Source: Flavivirga amylovorans
GTDB taxonomy: Bacteria; Bacteroidota; Bacteroidia; Flavobacteriales; Flavobacteriaceae
Direction: 5' to 3'
Length of the DNA: 64,000 nucleotides
Assembly: GCF_030540875.1 (NCBI RefSeq)
Contig: NZ_JAUOEM010000001.1
Span: 806,001 to 870,000 of the forward strand
Part shown: in pieces, positions 17,270 through 26,100 of the stretch
How positions within the stretch are numbered: the first letter of the stretch is position 1
How the letters are laid out: every line of letters begins with the position of its first letter
Made by a program: the position numbers and the translations under genes
Notes under the pieces: model-generated
What the model was told of the DNA's origin: nothing
The model's input: the letters and a program-made list of their open reading frames with translations, nothing else
Database searches by the model: none

Positions 17270-20200
17270 ATGAAACTTCCTCTTTTTATATATTTTCTAA
17301 TTTTCAGCACTTTATTTTATGGACAGGAATATACTATAAGAAATATTGGTGTTAACACGAATGGAGAAACACCAAAAATTAGAAATAAAATAGGGGTAGA
17401 TCATCATGGGTTTTTATGGTATTCTACCAATAATGGTTTGATAAAGGATTTTGAAACCCACGCCATCCTTTCTTCTTTTTTAGAGAAACATAAAAAAAAT
17501 CCACCCAAAATAATACATGTAATTTTTTTTGATAGCTGGCACAGGATATGGGTATGTGCCGATACTGGGGTTTTTGTATCGAATGAAAGTTTAGATAAAA
17601 GTTTTGATAAGATAAACTTCAAACAGCTTTTAAAAGGGGAGGAATTTGCGGTAACCAACTTTATCGAAGGTTGCAATGGAAATGTATGGATGGCTACTGT
17701 TAATAACCAGATTTTAAAAGCAGATCGTTTTTTCTCAATTGAAAAATATGAAATCCCTGAAATAGCCCCTGAGTATTTGGATACTACCTATTTTATGAGG
17801 AATTTTTTGATTTTTGAAAGGGTGATCGACTGCAGTAAAATCTTGTGCAGGCAAGGACGCAAACTATTTATCCTTGAAAATGGAAAAGTAAATTTAATTG
17901 CAGATTTTACTGCTACAATAAATTATAAGAAGCATGAGTACATGAATCCCGAATGGGAATTTAATGGTGGTGATGGTTTGCTCATTACAAATGATGGTGA
18001 CATTTTTCCTAAATCTAAAGAAACACATTATACATATAAAGGAGACGTTTATGGAGTTAATTTTATAAAAGATTTACATATACAGATAGTCAATCTGCCT
18101 TTGCAAGAGATGATTGTCATTACCAAAGACCAAAACCCCCTATTAAAGAGCTATGCCGATTTAATAGGTGTTGATGACTTTGGGAAAAAATTATGCTTCT
18201 ATAAAATGGAAGAAATAAACAAGAGTTTTCATCTAAAAAAAACATATGAAATCCCATTTTCTTATGCGATCGACGATGTTGTAATTGATAAGAACGACAT
18301 TATCTATGTAAGTAGTTATAATCGAATTAGTAAAATAAGATTTAGGAAGAGTGGGTTCCATAAAATTCTTTATGATTTTAAGAAACGAAATGTAAGTACA
18401 AGAGGGTTTTTGGAATTACCAAATGAAGATATCCTCATAGCTAGTTATTCAGGAATATTTAAACTTAAACATTCTAATAATAATGATGGTGGCGCTGATG
18501 TACCAAAGAATGTTTTTCCGTCGTTAAATTACATCAGATCGTTTTTAAAAACCAGCGATTCTACAGCATGGTGTATAGGCGAGAATAAAAAGCTTACAAA
18601 AATAAATTTTCTTGAAGATAAGATTCTTGAACATCATGCTTTTGATACACATTGGAAATTAGGTAATTTACAATACTATGATATCCTAAAACATACAGAC
18701 TCTACCTTTTTAATTGCCAGTAATTTTGGTCTTCAAGAGTTTAATACTAAGCAAAAAGAATTCAGAGAATTATCGATACTTCCAGTTAATAATAATCAGG
18801 AGGTTTTTGTAAGAGACCTTCATAAAACAGAAGATAAATTATATATTACTACAGATAGGAACGGACTATTTATAAAGGATTTAAAAACGGGAACGTTTTT
18901 AACTCTTAAAAAAGATGATGATAACAGTACATTAGATTTTCCTACCAATAAAATTTATATGATTCTTCTGGATCAACAAAAAAACTTATGGTTGGCTACA
19001 GACGTGGGAGCAATTTGTGTAGACAAAGATTTAAAAAAAATACTGACTATAGACAGAACATTTGGACTTACCAATTCTAATGTGATTGGGATCATAGAGG
19101 ATGCTAATGGAAATATGTGGTTTAGTACCTATGGAGGGCTTTTCAAATATGATAAAAAGACTAACAAAGTAGCTTCGTTTTTTATAGAAGACGGACTAAC
19201 TTTTAATGATTTTAACCAAAATTCATACTTCAAATCATCAAAAAATAAAATATACTTTGGAGGAGTTAATGGCATCATAGCATTCGATAGTATTAATGGT
19301 GGCACAGTACCCGAAAAAATCAAAATATTCCCTACCAAGTTTGAATATTACGATAATGATAAAGAAAAAGAGATAAGAATAGATGTCTTAAATGAAGCCG
19401 GGTATCGTTTCAATTTACCTTACAATAGAAATTCGCTTTCAATTTCATATACTATTAACGATTGTTTTAATACGGAAAACAATCGGTATTTATATAAGTT
19501 GGATGGATTTACGAACGATTGGATAAACTTGGGCAATCAAACTACGCTAAAATTGTTATCAATACCCCCGGGACATTATGCTTTGAGGATTAAAGGGTTA
19601 AATTCGGCAGGGTTAGAATCATCCAATGAGTTGCTTTACAACGTTCATGTATCAGAGGTTTTTTATAAACAGCTTTGGGTTCAGGTTATTGTAGCGCTAT
19701 TATTTCTGGGATTATTTAGTTATGGTATATTAAACCGTACGCTTAAGCAACGAAAAAAATATCGATTATACCTAGCCATGGTTGAGTTGGAGCGAAAATC
19801 ATTAAGAACTCAAATGCATCCACATTTTATGTTTAACATGTTAAATATGGTAAGGAAAAAGATAAGAGAAGGGAAATTGTCCGAATTGGAAAATTATGTA
19901 TCTGCTTTTTCCAGCCTTATGCGGTTTACTTTAGATATAACCAGAAATGATAATATTCTTCTCTCAAAAGAAATACAATATATTAAGAATTATATAATAC
20001 TAATTAATGCTGAAGGGGGAAATAAAATTGTTTTTGCCATTCAATGTGAACCAAAAATTAATATCAATAACACTTTTATTCCCTCCATGATTTTGCAGCC
20101 TATAATAGAGAATTGCATTTTACATGCTTTTCCTATAGAACAAAAAGACAAACTCATCATTTTGAAAATTGAAAAGGTTATTCGGACAAAGCAGTTAATA

Positions 20201-20416
20201 TTGACCATAAAGGATAATGGTTTAGGGATTTACAATATTGAAAACAGAGGAGAAACGAATCAAGAACATCAACCCTACGCAACACAAATATTGTATGAAA
20301 GGTTAAAACTGATGAACCAAACAACTAAAAGAAAATTTGGCTATGAAATTATAACCGAAGATTTAAAGAATGAAGGACAAAGGGGCACACGAGTTACTAT
20401 TAAAATTCCTTATTAG
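17270..20416 (+). CDS. One-piece sensor kinase: two-component regulator propeller, Y_Y_Y domain, LytS-type histidine kinase
   Basis: The 1048-residue protein has a signal peptide (residues 1-18), a long periplasmic region of Reg_prop repeats (for example LWLATDVGAICVD and NMWFSTYGGLFKYDKKTN) to about residue 690, a Y_Y_Y domain (NRYLYKLDGFTNDWINLG), and one membrane helix near 805-825 (LWVQVIVALLFLGLFSYGIL). A His_kinase module follows with phosphoacceptor block QMHPHFMFN (H852) and an ATPase domain (LQPIIENCILHAF, IKDNGLGI). It resembles hybrid sensors of polysaccharide use but lacks a receiver and AraC domain. The convergent LytTR gene, eight bases away, is the likely partner. Confidence 0.92.
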   Translation: MKLPLFIYFLIFSTLFYGQEYTIRNIGVNTNGETPKIRNKIGVDHHGFLWYSTNNGLIKDFETHAILSSFLEKHKKNPPKIIHVIFFDSWHRIWVCADTGVFVSNESLDKSFDKINFKQLLKGEEFAVTNFIEGCNGNVWMATVNNQILKADRFFSIEKYEIPEIAPEYLDTTYFMRNFLIFERVIDCSKILCRQGRKLFILENGKVNLIADFTATINYKKHEYMNPEWEFNGGDGLLITNDGDIFPKSKETHYTYKGDVYGVNFIKDLHIQIVNLPLQEMIVITKDQNPLLKSYADLIGVDDFGKKLCFYKMEEINKSFHLKKTYEIPFSYAIDDVVIDKNDIIYVSSYNRISKIRFRKSGFHKILYDFKKRNVSTRGFLELPNEDILIASYSGIFKLKHSNNNDGGADVPKNVFPSLNYIRSFLKTSDSTAWCIGENKKLTKINFLEDKILEHHAFDTHWKLGNLQYYDILKHTDSTFLIASNFGLQEFNTKQKEFRELSILPVNNNQEVFVRDLHKTEDKLYITTDRNGLFIKDLKTGTFLTLKKDDDNSTLDFPTNKIYMILLDQQKNLWLATDVGAICVDKDLKKILTIDRTFGLTNSNVIGIIEDANGNMWFSTYGGLFKYDKKTNKVASFFIEDGLTFNDFNQNSYFKSSKNKIYFGGVNGIIAFDSINGGTVPEKIKIFPTKFEYYDNDKEKEIRIDVLNEAGYRFNLPYNRNSLSISYTINDCFNTENNRYLYKLDGFTNDWINLGNQTTLKLLSIPPGHYALRIKGLNSAGLESSNELLYNVHVSEVFYKQLWVQVIVALLFLGLFSYGILNRTLKQRKKYRLYLAMVELERKSLRTQMHPHFMFNMLNMVRKKIREGKLSELENYVSAFSSLMRFTLDITRNDNILLSKEIQYIKNYIILINAEGGNKIVFAIQCEPKININNTFIPSMILQPIIENCILHAFPIEQKDKLIILKIEKVIRTKQLILTIKDNGLGIYNIENRGETNQEHQPYATQILYERLKLMNQTTKRKFGYEIITEDLKNEGQRGTRVTIKIPY

Positions 20417-20423
20417 TTGCTTT

Positions 20424-21185
20424 TTAATCTGATTTAACGTAGGGGTTTTGACTTTGTTTATCAAAAATTTCCAATAAAACTTTTCTCCTTCTCCTTGCTA
20501 CAGGAATATGTTCATCGTTATCTAGTACTAATGTGCCGTCGGGAAAGAACTTTTTAATTTTTTTGAGATTCACCAAGTGAGATTTATGCGTTCTAAAAAA
20601 CAAAGGCATCGTTAAAAAGTTTTCAAAATGCTTAATACCATAAGAACTTAAATAAATAGTGCCATCTACTAGATATATTTTCGCATAGCCATCTAGGCTT
20701 TCTAGCCGAACAATATCTATTGTTTTTGAAAAATAGATACATCCCAATGTAGGAATAGCAATTTTTTTATTCTCTAAAGCAAGACTATCAATAAGTAGTT
20801 TGTTATTTATGCTATCTATTTTATTGTTGGGCAATCGTTGTAAAGCTTTAGTTATTGTGCTAATAAACTTAGCTTCATTAAAAGGTTTTAATAAAAATCC
20901 GATGGCAAAATGACGATAAGCTTCAATAGCAAACTTATCGTGTGCAGTACAAAAGACAACCTCAGTATTTGGAGACTTCAAGTGTGTAAGTAAATCGAGA
21001 CCATTTAAATCGGGCATTTCAACATCTACAATTAACAAATCTGGTTTATGCTTGTTGAGGTATTGTAACCCTTCAATAGGGTTTGTGAAGCATATAACGG
21101 TCTCAAAATAGGTAAAGTTTTTCGCTAATAATTCCTTACAATATTCTATGTCGTGTATGTCGTCGTCTATTATTACAATAGTCAT
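20424..21185 (-). CDS. LytTR-family response regulator
   Basis: The 253-residue protein has a receiver domain with acidic pocket DDD at residues 7-9, phosphoacceptor D54 in LLIVDVEMPDLNG and conserved K100 in FLLKPF. A LytTR DNA-binding domain follows, with FFRTHKSHLVNLKKIKKFFP and the basic VARRRRKVLLEIF end. LytTR regulators bind pairs of direct repeats at promoters. It ends eight bases from the propeller-type kinase on the opposite strand, the expected partner. Its promoter faces the 830-bp gap leading to the orphan kinase and the surface-protein cluster. Confidence 0.93.
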   Translation of the reverse strand: MTIVIIDDDIHDIEYCKELLAKNFTYFETVICFTNPIEGLQYLNKHKPDLLIVDVEMPDLNGLDLLTHLKSPNTEVVFCTAHDKFAIEAYRHFAIGFLLKPFNEAKFISTITKALQRLPNNKIDSINNKLLIDSLALENKKIAIPTLGCIYFSKTIDIVRLESLDGYAKIYLVDGTIYLSSYGIKHFENFLTMPLFFRTHKSHLVNLKKIKKFFPDGTLVLDNDEHIPVARRRRKVLLEIFDKQSQNPYVKSD

Positions 21186-22019
21186 TTTAAAGTGCCTGTA
21201 AAGTTGATGTAAGTAAAAGTAAACAAATTATAAAACTTCTTTATATCTAAGAAAAGAAATAGACTATTTATGTTGCTATAAGTAATATAATAGTATTATC
21301 TAATGCATTTTGTTTACTTTCTAAAGCTTACTAATATGTCTTGTATTATTAAACTACCAGAAGTTTGCGTATAAGTACCTATTAGCAAATGAAACCTGCC
21401 GTTCCCTTAATCGCCACTATTTAAGTAAGCTTCACTTGCTAATTTTACATGAAATTATAATGCTTGAATAAGGTAATACTTGTATAAAAAGTTGCTCTAA
21501 AAAGCTTACTCCCTCACATTTTTCAATTTTTAAAGTCTAGTTGTAAAGTATATAATAAAACTTTATAAAATGAGCCATAATAAATAAGGTGATACCAACC
21601 GAGATGATTATTGGCGAATTACATCTGACTTATAAAAATAATAGAAATTTAAACAGATGAAAAGCTGTTAATACTGTTTTGATAGCTGTTCAAAAAATAA
21701 AAAGCACCAATAAAACCTACAAACAATGAATCAAATTACGCTCCATTTCTTTTTAAATGCTACCATGAAGTATTCAATAACACATCTTTATCGATCAATC
21801 CAAAAGAGAACGAAGGTCTAACGACGAAATAATTCAGTTTTAGAGAGGTTTATTTTAAACTTAGATAGTTCAAGCTCAGATGTTACATTCATTTTTAATG
21901 CATATAACACGGTGCAATTCATAATAAGTACTCTAAAAAAGCGATCAGATATTCATGTTGACTCTCTTCTAAACGGGGGTTGAATTATTATTAAAAAAAA
22001 CAAACAAATCCAATTCAGT
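21186..22019. other. 834-bp gap without a recognisable intact gene
   Basis: I see no RNA gene or clear promoter here. One frame on the plus strand stays open for about 50 codons from about 21820 to 21984 (containing LDSSSSDVTFIFNAYNTVQ), with plausible composition but no start codon. It may be the remnant of a decayed gene. Confidence 0.3.
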
Positions 22020-22901
22020 ATGACTCAATTATTATCAACACACCAGCATATAGTTTTAATTTTTTTGGGATTAACAGCTATTATATTAGCAATAGTATTT
22101 TTACTATGTGTTAATGAATTCAGAAAAAACAAGACGACACTTAGTAAGCGTCTAAGACAACAAAACCTACAGATAAGTTCTCAGGAAAAAGCACTAAACT
22201 TTGTTAAGGAAATTTTCATTCCAATAATATCTCATGACTATAGATTGCCTTTGGTAAATATTAAAAATACTTTATCGCGGGTTCAATTGGATGAAAACTA
22301 TAAGGAACAAGATTTTAAAAAAGCTTTAAAGGAGTTAGATCTGCAAATAACCAATACTCTCAGTTTTATAGACAATATTTTGCTTTGTGCAAAAAACAAG
22401 CTGATTCATGGAGATGATGATTTACATCTAATATCAATAGAATGTTTTATTAATAGAAATATAGATTTAATGAAACAACCTATTTCTGAAAAGCATTTAA
22501 AAGTTTTTGTGAGTTTATCCGATGCATTGTGCAAAAAACAAGTTTTACCAGTTTCTATTGTAGATACAGCAATTCGTAATTTATTATCTAATGCTATAAA
22601 AGCAGCTCCCAAATTTAGTGTCATAGATATAAACGGTTCTAAGCAGGCTAATAATTTAATAATATCTGTAACAGATAAAGGGAAGGGGCTAACCGAATAT
22701 GAAATAAAAAACCTGTTTGAAATCCCATTGAGAACAAAAGCGTCATTAAATAATAAACTTCAATTAATATCCAGTTGGGGTATTGGTTTACAGTTGGTTA
22801 AAAATCTTTTGGAAAGCTGTCAAGGCAAGATATGGGTAAAACCTCATAAAGGGATGGCTCAAGGGACTACATTCGGATTTACAGTTCCAATACATGAATG
22901 A
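22020..22901 (+). CDS. Orphan sensor histidine kinase
   Basis: The 293-residue protein has one N-terminal membrane helix (HIVLIFLGLTAIILAIVFLLC), a short coiled linker and a HisKA/HATPase core. The H-box reads PIISHDYRLPLVN with H72 as phosphoacceptor, the N-box TAIRNLLSNAIKAA, G1 DKGKGL, and G2 WGIGLQLVKNLLES. With no periplasmic sensor domain, it probably senses through the membrane or through partners. No receiver gene is adjacent. It precedes the surface-protein cluster by 268 bases and may regulate it, but that is inference. Confidence 0.88.
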   Translation: MTQLLSTHQHIVLIFLGLTAIILAIVFLLCVNEFRKNKTTLSKRLRQQNLQISSQEKALNFVKEIFIPIISHDYRLPLVNIKNTLSRVQLDENYKEQDFKKALKELDLQITNTLSFIDNILLCAKNKLIHGDDDLHLISIECFINRNIDLMKQPISEKHLKVFVSLSDALCKKQVLPVSIVDTAIRNLLSNAIKAAPKFSVIDINGSKQANNLIISVTDKGKGLTEYEIKNLFEIPLRTKASLNNKLQLISSWGIGLQLVKNLLESCQGKIWVKPHKGMAQGTTFGFTVPIHE

Positions 22902-23169
22902 TAAACCTTATTGTACTTATCGCATTGAAGCCTTTAAAAGCGTATTAAGTAATTTTTGTTTTCCGTTTGTTTCTTATTTCGGTTGCTCGTTGCATGAAAA
23001 CGCCTACTTGTAGGTTTATTCTTTGCATAGAATGTTATTAGGATAACCTTTGACAAATGTATTAAGAGGTGTGAGTACATCTAAATATAAATTCAAGGAC
23101 TAAGTAAAATAATACTTGGTTCAACAAAAAATAAATAACCATAAAATATTAAAGTAAATTTTTCTGCTT

Positions 23170-26100
23170 ATGAAAACAATTAAACTTTTAGGATTATTAG
23201 TATGCCTATCTTTTTCTGCATTAACCAATGCGCAGGTTGGTATTGGGAACACACTTCCAGATAACTCTGCTCAATTAGATATTACGGCATCAGATAAGGG
23301 GTTGCTTATCCCAAGAGTTGCATTACAAAGTACAACAGATGTTACAACAATAACTAACGGCAATGTAAACAGTCTTATTGTGTATGCAACAGAAACAATT
23401 GGGGACGTAACCCCTGGATATTATTATTGGGTAGAGTCTAGTGCTGCTTGGAAAAGAATTGTTAATGATGAAGATGTATCAACATTCGAAACACTTACAA
23501 CTTTTAGGCTTCGAGCAGATGGTATTACGTTAGAGTATATGGATGAAAATGGTGACCAAAGTACGGTAGACCTTTCTACGGTAATAAACAATGCAGAGAC
23601 ATTGACCTCATTGGTAGATAATGGAGATGGTACCGTAACTTATACCGATGAGGATAGTGTTGCCAATATAGTTGCTATTTCTGTTAATTCAGATAATATC
23701 AACATTACCGATAATACTATTGATATAGATAACGATGGTAATACCGATGTTAATGTCACGTTACAGGATGTAATAAATAACATAACTACCATTATAAATG
23801 CCAATGAAACTTTAACAACATTAGGTTTAAATGCAGACGGTATTAATTTGGATTACATGGATGAGGATGGTGTTGTTACTCAAATAGACTTGTCAGCAAT
23901 TATTGCTAATCTGGAAACGCTAACGTCCTTAACGAGTGACCAAGCAACAGGCACATTAACCTATACAGATGAAGATGGCGTAACAAATTCCATAACGATT
24001 TATGCAAATTCAGATAATATCAACATTACCGATAATACTATAGATATAGATAACGATGGTAATACAGATGTTAATGTGACCCTTCAAGATGTAATAAACA
24101 ACATTACCAATATTGTAAATGCCAACGAAACCTTGACTACTATAGGTTTAAATGTAGATGGAAGGAATTTGGATTATATGGATGAGGATGGCGTAGTTAC
24201 ACAAATAGATTTAGCTCCGATTATTGATAATTTAGAAACTGTAACATCAATCAGTATAAATCAAGTATTGGGAACTATAACTTATAATGATGAGGATGGA
24301 GGGGCTACGGTGCTTAATGTAGGGGCGTTAGTTACAGCTAATGAAACGGCTACTAATTTATCACAAAACAATACCAATGGTCTTATTACTTATGTTAATG
24401 AGTTAGGGGTCAATCAAACTGCAGATGTTACAAGTATTGATGTAGGTAACCTTATTACTACAGGAACCGATGGCGGTTCATATATTGACAATGCTTTAAT
24501 AACTGCGGGTACAGCAGATGGAACATTAACATCTACAGGCAATACAGTAACTATTTCTGGAACACCAACCAATTCTATGTTCGAAGATGTTAATGTTGAG
24601 GTAAATGTGGCAGGCTTAACAGGGGATGGAAATATTACTTCACCTGGTAACTCAATTATAGTGAGTGGGGACTCTAATGCTTTATTAGGAGATGTTACTC
24701 TTGAAGCCCGAGATAATCAAAATATTATAGATTTTACTGTAGTTGGAAATAATTTAGAGCTTGAACTAGAAAGAGGTAATAGAAGAATAGTTCCCTTGGC
24801 AAATATAGATACGGACGACCAGACGGTTACAGATTTCAGTATAGTAGGGAATGATTTAAGCATTACGCTAGAAGATGGTAATATCGCAACAGTAGCCTTA
24901 GCAGATATCGCAGCAGGAGTAGACACTAACACAACTAATACAGCTTTTGCCATAGTAGGCAGTGATTTGGTCATTACAGATTCCGACGGCAATACGGTAA
25001 GTGCAGCTTTGGCAGACATAGCGGCAGGCGTAGATACGGATGACCAGACGGTTACAGACTTCAGTATAGTAGGGAATGATTTAAGTATCACCTTAGAGGA
25101 TGGTAATACCGCCACAATAGCCTTAGCAGATATCGCAGCTGGTGTAGATACCAATACAACAAACACTGCTTTTGCTATAGTAGGTAGTGATTTGGTCATT
25201 ACAGATTCAGACGGCAATACGGTAAGTGCAACTTTGGCAGATATCGCCGCAGGTGTAGATACGGATGACCAGACGGTTACAGACTTCAGTATAGTGGGGA
25301 ATGATTTAAGTATCACCTTGGAAGATGGTAATACCGCAACAGTAGCCTTAGCAGATATCGCAGTAGGCGTAGATACGGATGACCAGACGGTTACAGATTT
25401 CAGTATAGTGGGGAATGATTTAAGTATCACCTTGGAAGATGGTAATACTGCCACAGTAGCCTTGGCAGATATCGCATCAGGAGTAGACACTAACACAACT
25501 AATACAGCTTTTGCCATAGTAGGCAGTGATTTGGTCATTACAGATTCCGACGGCAACACGGTAAGTGCAGCTTTGGCAGACATAGCGGCAGGAGTAGATA
25601 CGGATGACCAGACGGTTACAGACTTCAGTATAGTGGGGAATGATTTAAGTATCACCTTGGAAGATGGTAATACCGCCACAGTAGCCTTAGCAGATATCGC
25701 AGCTGGTGTAGATACCAATACAACGAACACTGCTTTTGCCATAGTAGGCAGTGATTTGGTCATTACAGATTCAGATGGCAATACGGTAAGTACAACTTTG
25801 GCAGACATAGCCGCAGGCGTAGATACGGACGACCAGACGGTTACAGATTTCAGTATAGTAGGGAATGATTTAAGTATCACCTTGGAAGATGGTAATACAG
25901 CCACAGTGGCCTTGGCAGATATCGCAGTAGGCGTAGATACGAATACAACGAACACTGCTTTTGCTATAGTAGGCAGTGATTTGGTCATTACAGATTCAGA
26001 TGGCAATACGGTAAGTGCAGCTTTGGCGGACATAGCCGCAGGCGTAGATACGGATGACCAGACGGTTACAGATTTTAGTATAGTGGGGAATGATTTAAGC

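Noticed and set aside
21726-21821. 31-codon ATG frame (MNQITLHFF...)
   Set aside because: Short, no hydrophobic or basic pattern, no promoter; chance frame.
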